A model generated the notes under the pieces. It was not told the DNA's origin. It saw only the letters and a program-made list of their open reading frames with translations, and did no database searches. The position numbers and the translations under genes are program-made. 6,307 bases of DNA from NCBI GenBank assembly GCA_964584905.1, contig CAZPCC010000407.1:1-6307 (forward strand), in the 5' to 3' direction. This DNA is from JALZIF01 sp964584905. Lineage in GTDB: Bacteria; Gemmatimonadota; Gemmatimonadetes; Gemmatimonadales; Gemmatimonadaceae. Below, piece by piece: positions 1-5,981 of this stretch. Position 1 is the stretch's first letter; every line of letters starts with the position of its first letter.

Positions 1-1244
1 AACTCTCCATTGTGCACCACCTGCTTCTCCTCCACGCCACCAATCGCCAGTATCCCCGCCTCGGGCGGATTGATGATCGCCGTGAAGTGCTCGATGCCGA
101 ACATCCCGAGGTTGGATACCGTGAACGTCGCGCCCGTGTACTCGTCAGGCTTGAGCTTGCGGTCGCGCGCGCGCTTGGCGAGCGCCTTGGCCTCGGCCGA
201 TATCTCGCTCATTCGCTTGACGTCGGCATCGCGGATCACAGGCGTGATGAGGCCCTCGTCGATGGCGACAGCCATGCCGAGGTGCACGCGGTTGAAGTAG
301 CGCATCTTGTCGCCCAGCCAGTGCGCGTTCACCTCGGGATGCATAGCGAGCGCGGTGGCGGTTGCTTTCATGATGATGTCGTTGAACGACACCTTGAACT
401 CGTCGCTTACCGCCGCCATGGCAGTGCGCATCTCGGAAGCGCGCTCCATGTCGAACTCGGCGGTCAGGTAGAACGTCGGAATGGGGCCGAGGGACTCCGC
501 CAGCCGCTTGGCGATGGTCTTCCGCATCTGCGAGAGGGGCACATCCTCGTACTCCTCTTCGCGCGAGACGCGACGCGCCGGTTGCGCGGCGGCAGGTGCA
601 GCTGCTGCGGCACCGCCGCTCTCCACCGCTGCTTCTATGTCGCGCTTGACGATGCGACCCCCGGGTCCGCTCCCCTGCACCCGCCCGAGATCGAGCCCCT
701 GTTCACTTGCCAGGCGCCTGGCGAGTGGCGATGAGCGGACGCGCTCGCCATCCCCGCGCGCAGCCGGCGCCTCCGCAGTGTCAGCCGCCTCCCCTCGCTT
801 GGCGGCCGGAGCGGGCTTCTCGCCTGATTCCTTCTTCGCGGGCGCCGACTTCCGGGCTGGTTCTGCCTCGTCCTCGGCACCCTCGGCATCCTCATCCGCA
901 GGCTCTTCTTCGGCCGACTCCTTCTTCTCCGGTTCCTTCTTCTTCTCGTCGGCTGCAGCCCCGTTCCCACCCGGCGCGCTGGCCAACAGCTCGTCTATGT
1001 CCTCGTCAGCCGCGGCGATTACGCCGATGAGCTGCCCCACCGGCGCGGTATCCCCCTCACCGGCGATTCTCTTGCGCAGCACCCCTTCGCCGCGCGCGAC
1101 GAGCTCCATCACCGCCTTGTCGGTCTCGACCTCGGCCAGCGTGTCGCCGCTCTTTATCTGATCGCCCTCGTTCTTGAGCCACTTTACGAGTCGCCCTTCT
1201 TCCATCGTGGGCGAGAGCGCTTCCATTACGATTTTAGTGGACAT
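1..1244 (-). CDS. pdhC: Pyruvate dehydrogenase E2, dihydrolipoamide acetyltransferase (3' end beyond window)
   Basis: The E2 core of the cytoplasmic pyruvate dehydrogenase complex moves the acetyl group from E1 onto CoA through a swinging lipoyl arm. I translated 414 codons from the ATG at 1244; no stop occurs before the window edge. Domains: one lipoyl domain at about residues 1-80, with 'ALSPTMEEG' and the lipoylated lysine K43 in 'ETDKAVME' (codon 1118-1116); an acidic, Lys/Ala/Pro-rich linker at about 92-166; a peripheral-subunit-binding domain at about 169-208 ('SSPLARRLA', 'GSGPGGRIVKRDIE'); an Ala/Pro hinge at 209-223; then the acetyltransferase core from about 235, including 'FTVSNLGMFGIEHF' and 'INPPEAGILAIGG'. 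The C-terminal catalytic His/Asp motif lies outside the window. The start is set by the lipoyl domain beginning directly after Met; no clear Shine-Dalgarno is seen. It follows pdhB after an unusually long 159-base gap. The mitochondrial-type lipoyl motif and the E1 neighbours favour pyruvate over other 2-oxo acids. Confidence 0.95.
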   Translation of the reverse strand, partial: MSTKIVMEALSPTMEEGRLVKWLKNEGDQIKSGDTLAEVETDKAVMELVARGEGVLRKRIAGEGDTAPVGQLIGVIAAADEDIDELLASAPGGNGAAADEKKKEPEKKESAEEEPADEDAEGAEDEAEPARKSAPAKKESGEKPAPAAKRGEAADTAEAPAARGDGERVRSSPLARRLASEQGLDLGRVQGSGPGGRIVKRDIEAAVESGGAAAAAPAAAQPARRVSREEEYEDVPLSQMRKTIAKRLAESLGPIPTFYLTAEFDMERASEMRTAMAAVSDEFKVSFNDIIMKATATALAMHPEVNAHWLGDKMRYFNRVHLGMAVAIDEGLITPVIRDADVKRMSEISAEAKALAKRARDRKLKPDEYTGATFTVSNLGMFGIEHFTAIINPPEAGILAIGGVEEKQVVHNGE

Positions 1245-1280
1245 GGCGAGAGAAATGTGATCGGATTCTGGTAACGTCAA

Positions 1281-1391
1281 AATTGCGAAGTGCGAATTGC
1301 GAAACTCATCGGCGACTTTACAGCGGTTGCACGCGAGAAGAACTCGATTCCACCGCCGTCCTTTCTCTTTCGCAACTCGCAATTCGCATTT
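1281..1391. repeat. Inverted pair of heptanucleotide repeat arrays between pdhB and pdhC
   Basis: The left arm (1281-1304) holds three heptamers in register: ttgcgaa at 1283, gtgcgaa at 1290 and ttgcgaa at 1297. The right arm (1368-1391) holds the complementary heptamers ttcgcaa at 1369, ctcgcaa at 1376 and ttcgcat at 1383. The right arm's reverse complement matches the left arm at 21 of 24 positions. In the minus-strand transcript one of the three mismatches becomes a G-U wobble. The 63 bases between the arms show no gene. The pair fills most of the gap between the pdhB stop and the pdhC start, so a long stem-loop could form in the operon mRNA and affect E2 levels relative to E1; this is inference. 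No T-tract follows it, so it does not look like a normal intrinsic terminator. Confidence 0.8.
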
Positions 1392-1403
1392 CAGTCCTGC
1401 ACT

Positions 1404-2384
1404 CTAATCGAGGTACATAACCTTCTTCACCGCCGCTACTATCTTCCCGGCGTCCGGCTTTACCGCGCGCTCGAGGTTCTTGGCGTAAGGCATCGGGACG
1501 TCCACCTGGTGAACGCGAAGCACGGGGGCGTCGAGGTCGTCGAAGCAGTCGCGCTGAATTGCGTCGACGAGTGACGCGCCGATTCCCGAAGTATTCCATC
1601 CTTCCTCCGCCACCACCGCACGGTTGGTCTTGCGGACCGAAGTTACGACGGTCTCCGTATCGAGTGGGCGGACGGTGCGCAGATCCACCACTTCGACCTC
1701 AATGTCTTCCTTGGCCAGCTGCTCGGCCGCCGCGAGCGCGGCGATCACCATCTTGCCGTTGGCTACGATGGTGGCATCGGTACCCTCGCGTTTCACCTCG
1801 GCGACACCTAACGGGATGACGTAATCGTCCTCCGGCACCTCGCCCTTGGTGTTGTACAGCATCTCCCCCTCGAGGAAGCACACCGGATTGTCGTCGCGGA
1901 TCGCGGCCTTGAGCAGTCCCTTGGCATCGTGCGGGGTAGCCGGGGTCACCACCTTGAGGCCGGGAATGTGGGACAGCCACGATTCCCACGCCTGCGAGTG
2001 CTGCGCCGAAAGCTGGAGCGCCGCGCCGTTGGGACCGCGGAAAACCATCGGCATCGGGAACTGCCCGCCCGACATGTAAAGCATCTTGGCCGCGGAGTTC
2101 ACCACCTGATCGAGCGCGAGCAACGCGAAGTTCCAGGTCATGAACTCGATAACCGGCCGGAGCCCTACCATCGCCGCGCCGACTCCCACGCCGGCGAAAC
2201 CCAACTCGGTGATGGGCGTGTCCACCACGCGCATTTCACCGAACTCCTGCAGCAGCCCGCGGGACACCTTGTACGCGCCCTGATAGACGCCAACCTCTTC
2301 GCCCATCAGGAAGACGCGGTCGTCGCGCTGCATCTCTTCGCGCAGCGCCATGTTCAGCGCATCGCGGTAGGTCATCACGGCCAT
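1404..2384 (-). CDS. pdhB: Pyruvate dehydrogenase E1 component, beta subunit
   Basis: The beta subunit of the thiamine-diphosphate-dependent E1 heterotetramer, which decarboxylates pyruvate and reductively acetylates the E2 lipoyl group. It is 326 aa, the usual size for the family. The N-terminal pyrimidine-binding domain has 'MGEEVGVYQGAYKVS' at 27-41, the catalytic-type glutamate E60 in 'DTPITELGFAG' and 'GPNGAA' at 117-122. The conserved histidine is H129 in 'AQHSQ'. The C-terminal transketolase-like domain runs from about 195, with 'VVDLRTVRPLD' at 232-242 and 'VPMPYAKNLE' at 296-305. The ATG at 2384 is chosen because GAGG lies 8 bases upstream and pdhA ends only 10 bases before; an internal ATG at 2375 (MTYRDALN) is the alternative. 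The tight coupling to pdhA fits the equal subunit stoichiometry of E1. A branched-chain 2-oxoacid or acetoin dehydrogenase is possible but less likely given the lipA and E2 context. Confidence 0.95.
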   Translation of the reverse strand: MAVMTYRDALNMALREEMQRDDRVFLMGEEVGVYQGAYKVSRGLLQEFGEMRVVDTPITELGFAGVGVGAAMVGLRPVIEFMTWNFALLALDQVVNSAAKMLYMSGGQFPMPMVFRGPNGAALQLSAQHSQAWESWLSHIPGLKVVTPATPHDAKGLLKAAIRDDNPVCFLEGEMLYNTKGEVPEDDYVIPLGVAEVKREGTDATIVANGKMVIAALAAAEQLAKEDIEVEVVDLRTVRPLDTETVVTSVRKTNRAVVAEEGWNTSGIGASLVDAIQRDCFDDLDAPVLRVHQVDVPMPYAKNLERAVKPDAGKIVAAVKKVMYLD

Positions 2385-2392
2385 GGTCGTCG

Positions 2393-2396
2393 CCTC
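2393..2396 (-). promoter_or_regulatory. Ribosome binding site of pdhB, overlapping the pdhA stop codon
   Basis: On the minus strand the sequence GAGG lies 8 bases before the pdhB ATG at 2384, and its GA is the end of the pdhA TGA stop (2397-2395). This supports the chosen pdhB start and suggests translational coupling of the two E1 subunits. Confidence 0.7.
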
Positions 2397-3471
2397 AGCT
2401 CGTCGTGTCCACGAGCACATCCTCGTACAGCGACTCCAGCGGCGGTTCCGGGCTCTGTTCGGCGAACTCGTAGGAGTCTTCGACGATTTTCCGGACTTCC
2501 TGATCCATTTCGGTCATCTGCTCATCAGTCCACCCATCCTCCTCTTCCATCAGATCGCGCAGAACGGTGATCGGATCACGCTTCATGTGCTCTTCCAGCT
2601 CCTCCTTGGTGCGGTAGGTGCCGCTCACCGCATCCGACATCGAATGGCCCATGAATCGATAGGTGCGCATCTCGAGCAGCGTCGGCTCGCTCTCCGTGCG
2701 GGCCCGCTCGATTGCGCGCGCTGCCGCCTCACGAACCGCGATGATGTCCTGTCCATCCACCACCTCGTTGGGCATGTCGTAGGAGCACGCCCGCTCGGCG
2801 ATGTCGTTGATGGCCGATGCACGCTCGAGAGCGGTGCCCATTCCGTAGCGGTTGTTCTCGATGACGTAGATCACCGGCAAACGCCAGAGCGCGGCCATAT
2901 TTAGAGCTTCGTGAAAGGCCCCGTTGTTCACCGCCGCCTCGCCGAAGAAGCAGACGCAAACCTGATCGCCGCCCCGGTACTTGATGGCGAACGCGACACC
3001 TGTGGCGATCGGAAGGTGTCCGCCAACGATGCCGTGACCGCCGAGGAAGTTCTTCTCGCGGTCGAACAGATGCATGGAGCCGCCCTTGCCCTTCGAGCAT
3101 CCGTCGGAGCGTCCGAACAGCTCCGCCATGATGGTCCGGGCAGTCATGCCGCGTGCCAGTGCCTGTCCGTGATCGCGATAGCTGGTGATGATGTAGTCGT
3201 CGTCGCGCAGCACCGAGATGACTCCGGTACCGACCGCCTCCTGCCCAATGTAGAGATGGCAGAAGCCGCCGATCTTGCCTAACGCATACGCCTCGGCAGC
3301 CTTCTCCTCGAACCGCCGCTCGAGCAGCATGGTATGGAGCAACTCGCGCCGCGTCGCCGTATCATTGGCTGGTGCAGCGCTCTTTGCGCCATTACCTCGC
3401 GCGACATTGCGCTTTTTCGCGCTGCTGCCGCGCCTCGAGCTGCGGCTCGCTTCAGTCTTTTTCGTCGCCAT
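2395..3471 (-). CDS. pdhA: Pyruvate dehydrogenase E1 component, alpha subunit
   Basis: The alpha subunit of E1, which holds most of the thiamine diphosphate and Mg2+ contacts. It is 358 aa. Residues 1-37 form a basic Ser/Ala/Lys/Arg-rich tail that looks disordered; the fold starts at about 40 ('RRELLHTMLLERRFEEKAAE'). Recognisable motifs are 'GFCHLYIGQEAV' at 69-80, 'SYRDHGQALARG' at 97-108, 'GKGGSMHLF' at 128-136, the cofactor segment 'FFGEAAVNNGAFHE' at 175-188 ending in 'IENNRYGMGT', and the active-site loop 'YRFMGHSMSD' at 271-280. The family's Gly-Asp-Gly metal-binding motif reads G177-E178-A179 here, with Asp replaced by Glu; everything else looks intact. The ATG at 3471 is the only sensible in-frame start, although no strong Shine-Dalgarno precedes it. 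It lies 83 bases after lipA and 10 bases before pdhB. Confidence 0.95.
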   Translation of the reverse strand: MATKKTEASRSSRRGSSAKKRNVARGNGAKSAAPANDTATRRELLHTMLLERRFEEKAAEAYALGKIGGFCHLYIGQEAVGTGVISVLRDDDYIITSYRDHGQALARGMTARTIMAELFGRSDGCSKGKGGSMHLFDREKNFLGGHGIVGGHLPIATGVAFAIKYRGGDQVCVCFFGEAAVNNGAFHEALNMAALWRLPVIYVIENNRYGMGTALERASAINDIAERACSYDMPNEVVDGQDIIAVREAAARAIERARTESEPTLLEMRTYRFMGHSMSDAVSGTYRTKEELEEHMKRDPITVLRDLMEEEDGWTDEQMTEMDQEVRKIVEDSYEFAEQSPEPPLESLYEDVLVDTTS

Positions 3472-3504
3472 TGGCGTTCATTGCACTCATTTTCGTGGTT
3501 CGTA

Positions 3505-3561
3505 CCCAACCCAACCCCAACCCACAACCCCCGACCCCCGACCCCCACCACCCCTCACCCC
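3505..3561 (-). repeat. G-block tract (candidate G-quadruplex) between lipA and pdhA
   Basis: On the transcribed (minus) strand this stretch contains nine runs of three to five G separated by one to four bases. In plus coordinates the C-runs are at 3505-3507, 3510-3512, 3515-3518, 3521-3523, 3528-3532, 3535-3539, 3542-3546, 3551-3554 and 3558-3561. Part of it is a 7-base repeat (ACCCCCG on the plus strand); the rest is AACCC-like. The lipA stop codon (3557-3555) sits between two GGGG blocks, and the last G-run ends 33 bases before the pdhA start. The pattern meets the usual four-run criterion for a quadruplex several times over. A role in setting pdhA expression relative to lipA is inference; it may be only a low-complexity expansion. 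Confidence 0.75.
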
Positions 3562-4466
3562 GCATTCATCGCCACAACCTGCTCCCACGCATGATAGCTC
3601 GACCGCACCAGCGGCCCGCTCTCCACGTGCCGGAACCCCATCGACATCCCCTCTTCCCGAAACATGAGGAAGTCGTCAGGCGTCACGTAACGGTCGAGCG
3701 CTATGTGGCCGGCGGAAGGGCGCAGGTACTGCCCCAGCGTGAGGATGTCCACATCCACCGTCCGCAGGTCGCGCATCGTCGCCAGTATCTCCTCGTTCGT
3801 CTCCCCCATGCCGAGGATCATCCCCGTCTTGGTGGGGATGTCCGGCGCTATCCGCTTGGCAAAACGGAAAATCTCCAGCACCCTCGGATAACGCCCACCC
3901 GGCCGGCACCGCTTGTACAGCCGCGGGACCGTTTCGGTATTGTGGTTGTAGATGTCGGGGCGCGCTTCGAGCACGGCGCGAATGCTGGCTTCATTCCCCT
4001 GGAAATCGGGGACCAGCACCTCGACCGAGCAGTCAGGCAGCTGCGCCTTTATCTGCCGAATTGTCTCGGCGAAGATGGAGGCGCCGAAGTCAGGCAGATC
4101 ATCGCGGTCTACCGACGTAATGACCGCGTGCTGCAGCCGCAGCTCGGCCACCGCCGCAGCGACTCGCGATGGTTCGGTGATGTCGTACTTGGGCGGCCGT
4201 CCGTGCGAGACCGCGCAGTAGGCACAGTTCCGCGTGCAGACGTCGCCCAGAATCATGAACGTCGCGGTGCCATGCTCCCAACACTCGCCCACGTTAGGGC
4301 AATGCGCCTCTTCACAGACAGTGTGCAGATCGAGCTCGCGCATCAAACCGCGGAGGCGCAGAAAGTTGGGGCCTCCCGGCGCCTTGACCTTGAGCCACGA
4401 TGGCTTGCGCTCGGGCAGCGCCGAGGCGCTGTGTTTTCCCATGATCTGGTAGAGCGTGTCGGGCAT
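3555..4466 (-). CDS. lipA: Lipoyl synthase (radical SAM)
   Basis: LipA inserts two sulfurs into the octanoyl chain on lipoyl-domain lysines, using S-adenosylmethionine and a sacrificed auxiliary iron-sulfur cluster; its target here would include K43 of PdhC. With the start at 4466 it is 303 aa, normal for the family. The auxiliary-cluster cysteines are C51, C56 and C62 in 'CEEAHCPNVGEC'. The radical-SAM cluster cysteines are C77, C81 and C84 in 'CTRNCAYC'. The C-terminal 'RSSY' serine motif is at 288-291. Other hallmarks are 'VDRDDLPDFGA', 'NHNTETVPRLY', 'KTGMILGMGET' and 'LTLGQYLRPS'. The reading frame stays open to a TTG at 4577 and an ATG at 4568, but that upstream part looks non-coding. 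The ATG at 4442 (MGKHSAS) is the other candidate; none has a good Shine-Dalgarno. No lipB or lipoyl ligase is visible. It lies 83 bases upstream of pdhA, probably in the same operon. Confidence 0.96.
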   Translation of the reverse strand: MPDTLYQIMGKHSASALPERKPSWLKVKAPGGPNFLRLRGLMRELDLHTVCEEAHCPNVGECWEHGTATFMILGDVCTRNCAYCAVSHGRPPKYDITEPSRVAAAVAELRLQHAVITSVDRDDLPDFGASIFAETIRQIKAQLPDCSVEVLVPDFQGNEASIRAVLEARPDIYNHNTETVPRLYKRCRPGGRYPRVLEIFRFAKRIAPDIPTKTGMILGMGETNEEILATMRDLRTVDVDILTLGQYLRPSAGHIALDRYVTPDDFLMFREEGMSMGFRHVESGPLVRSSYHAWEQVVAMNAG

Positions 4467-4835
4467 AGCGACGGGACTGGGAGGATCGATGTGACTGGGC
4501 GTGTGGTGGGCAAAGCTCGATCGAACTGCCAAAGCTACCGAAGCTGCTGAGAGATTGGTAGCGTGCATGGATGCCAAAAACCGTCTTTCAGGCAGTTAGA
4601 TGGTTACTAATCTGCCCTGCCTCTCTGGTGCACCATTGGGTTGGATGTCGTTCAGGATTCCGCTCTTTACCGCGGGGGTCGCGAAGGTCGCGCGGAGGAC
4701 GCGAAGGGTTTCGAGAGCCGCGTCCGCAAGCGTGCGGTCCTCTGCGCTCCTCCGCGCCCTCTGCGGTAAAAATGCTGTTGACTTCACCTCCTGAGCGTAC
4801 GACGCCAGCGTGCCACTCAAGTCCTGGTAAAGCCT
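4467..4835. other. Gene-less region between thiO and lipA
   Basis: This 369-base stretch contains no credible gene; open frames across it lack family motifs and translate the repeat described at 4666-4770. It should hold the lipA leader and any lipA promoter, but I see no convincing -35/-10 pair. A weak hairpin followed by a short T-run on the minus strand (about 4597-4576, 7-base stem with one mismatch and one G-U pair) might end thiO transcripts; the evidence is poor. No TPP riboswitch consensus is visible in it. Confidence 0.6.
4666..4770. repeat. Large imperfect inverted repeat of GCGGAGGAC-like units
   Basis: The left arm (4666-4700) begins TTTACCGC and the right arm (4737-4770) ends GCGGTAAA, an exact 8-base inverted match at the outer ends. 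Inward, the arms continue to pair with scattered mismatches and one indel, for about 35 bases each around a 36-base loop. Both arms consist of degenerate units of 9 to 11 bases; CCT recurs at 4739, 4749 and 4758, and GCGGAGGAC occurs at 4692-4700. The minus strand reads ACCGCAGAGG-GCGCGGAGG, a wording I associate with a dispersed intergenic repeat that creates spurious 'AEGAEERRG' protein predictions in several environmental bacterial phyla. That association is from memory. Its function is unknown. Confidence 0.7.
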
Positions 4836-5912
4836 CTAGCCAGGAGCAAAGCGCTGAGGGCTGAACGGCGCCAGGTCCGCTTCCGGTTCCTCGCCGAGTG
4901 CCAGCGCCGCGACGCACTCGCCGGTGAGCGGTGCGAGCAGAATGCCGTTCCGAGAATGCCCGCAGGCATAGATGAGTGCCGGGTTCCCGGGATCCGCGCC
5001 GATTATCGGAAGAAAATCAGGCGTGACCGGTCGCAGCCCACTCCACGAGCGGCTCACCGACGAATCGACAAGCGCTGGTACGACCACCCGGGCGGCGACA
5101 CGCAGGCCCCTCAGCGCCGCCTCCGTAGTGCCCGTTTGGAAGCCCACCCGTTCCATGGTCGCGCCGACGAGCGTGGTACCGCTCCGCGGCACGAGATAGA
5201 CGTCCGGCGCGTAGACGGCATGCTCGATCGGGCAGCCGGTGAGCGCCAGCATCTGCCCTCGCAAAGGCTCGACGCGCAGCGGGGCGGGGAGCCCGCGGAT
5301 CTCGTTCACCCAGGCACCGGCAGCCATCACAATGCGATCGACCTCGAACCGGGCCGTTCTGGTGACTACGGCGGGGTGAAGTCCGTGCGGCACGATTCGC
5401 ACGACCTCGCCCTCAACGAGGCGCACCATGTGTTCCCGAAGCAGCCGTTGGCGCAACGCTTCGATAAGCGCGACGTTATCCACCGCTCCGTCGTCCTTGT
5501 GCAGCAGCGCGCCCGCGGCTTCAGCAAGATCCGGCTCGAGCACATGAAGTATGTCAGGGTCGAGCCAGGTCGATTGCGCGGACGCAAGGCCGCGCAAGTG
5601 CAGGGCGGAGCGCTCGTCAGGCGCGAGTTCCACGACGCCATTGCGGAGCAGCATTATCTTGATGCCGGTCGCCTCCTGCAGCGCGCTGACCCACGCGGGA
5701 AACATGTCGCGAGAGGCGACGCCGAGCGTGCGGGCAGCGGTGTCGTTGGACTCGATGTGGGGGGCGAGCATTCCGGCGGCGGCGGGTGACGCTGCCCCGG
5801 CATGGGTTTCGCCTACGAGCAAAACGCGAGCGCCACGCGCGGCCAGGGCGGCCGTGCAGGAGAGGCCGATTACGCCGCCGCCAATGACAGCGATCAGTGG
5901 TCTATCGGACAA
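4836..5912 (-). CDS. thiO: Glycine oxidase ThiO (thiazole branch of thiamine synthesis)
   Basis: A flavoprotein of the D-amino-acid-oxidase fold that oxidises glycine with O2 to the imine condensed by ThiG into the thiamine thiazole, with release of H2O2. With the TTG start at 5912 it is 358 aa, close to the usual 360-380. The FAD dinucleotide-binding motif 'VIGGGVIGLS' is at 9-18. The ThiO signature 'AAGMLAP' is at 46-52. The substrate-side 'YLVPR' is at about 239-243, 'GLRPVTPDFLPIIG' at 292-305 (R294), and 'GHSRNGILLAP' at 318-328 (R321). R294 and R321 fall about where the two glycine-carboxylate-site arginines of the Bacillus subtilis enzyme lie. There is no in-frame ATG; GTG at 5978 is possible, but it adds 22 residues unlike the family and runs almost into the divergent gene. 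No other thi gene is in the window. A different DAO-family oxidase is the alternative. Confidence 0.87.
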   Translation of the reverse strand: MSDRPLIAVIGGGVIGLSCTAALAARGARVLLVGETHAGAASPAAAGMLAPHIESNDTAARTLGVASRDMFPAWVSALQEATGIKIMLLRNGVVELAPDERSALHLRGLASAQSTWLDPDILHVLEPDLAEAAGALLHKDDGAVDNVALIEALRQRLLREHMVRLVEGEVVRIVPHGLHPAVVTRTARFEVDRIVMAAGAWVNEIRGLPAPLRVEPLRGQMLALTGCPIEHAVYAPDVYLVPRSGTTLVGATMERVGFQTGTTEAALRGLRVAARVVVPALVDSSVSRSWSGLRPVTPDFLPIIGADPGNPALIYACGHSRNGILLAPLTGECVAALALGEEPEADLAPFSPQRFAPG

Positions 5913-5981
5913 CGCGAAAGCATGAAACCGGCGCGCGGGGGCGCGCGTAGTGGGGACAGCACCGTCATGGAGACACACAAC
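5913..5981. promoter_or_regulatory. Divergent intergenic region between thiO and the small membrane protein gene
   Basis: These 69 bases separate two divergently transcribed genes, so both promoters must lie in or beside them, yet I see no clear -35/-10 pair on either strand. It contains a perfect hairpin, GCGCGC-GGGG-GCGCGC at 5931-5946. If thiO actually starts at the GTG at 5978, most of this region would be coding. Confidence 0.35.
5969..5972 (+). promoter_or_regulatory. Ribosome binding site of the small membrane protein gene
   Basis: GGAG lies 9 bases before the ATG at 5982. A second possible pair is GGGGA at 5952-5956, 10 bases before an in-frame ATG at 5967, which would add five residues (METHN). 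Confidence 0.55.

Noticed and set aside
12..1161. Long plus-strand open frames (240 and 226 codons) across the left end
   Set aside because: They are antisense shadows of pdhC. The minus-strand translation gives clear lipoyl, subunit-binding and acyltransferase domains, while the plus-strand products are low-complexity and match no family.
3452..3490. Twelve-codon open frame (MSAMNANGDEKD) overlapping the pdhA start, a possible leader peptide
   Set aside because: It has no Shine-Dalgarno and is short enough to occur by chance. Without conservation data it cannot be supported.
3505..3561. CRISPR-like or telomere-like array reading of the C-rich repeats
   Set aside because: The units are only 5-7 bases with no unique spacers, and the tract lies inside an operon rather than at a molecule end.
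3372..4550. 392-codon plus-strand open frame across the lipA region
   Set aside because: It is antisense to lipA, which has all its cluster cysteines. The plus product is rich in Arg, His and Pro, as expected for a GC-rich antisense frame.
4576..4597. Hairpin followed by TTTTT on the minus strand, a possible thiO terminator
   Set aside because: The stem is short, with a mismatch and a G-U pair, and shares bases with the T-run. It is too weak to list as a feature.
4588..4917. Minus-strand open frame of 109 codons in the thiO-lipA gap
   Set aside because: It overlaps the end of thiO and translates the periodic inverted repeat ('AEGAEERRG'), a pattern I regard as a typical false prediction.
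4467..5981. Search for a TPP riboswitch near thiO
   Set aside because: No thi-box consensus is visible upstream of thiO or in the thiO-lipA gap, and the thiO upstream region is too short to hold a full aptamer.
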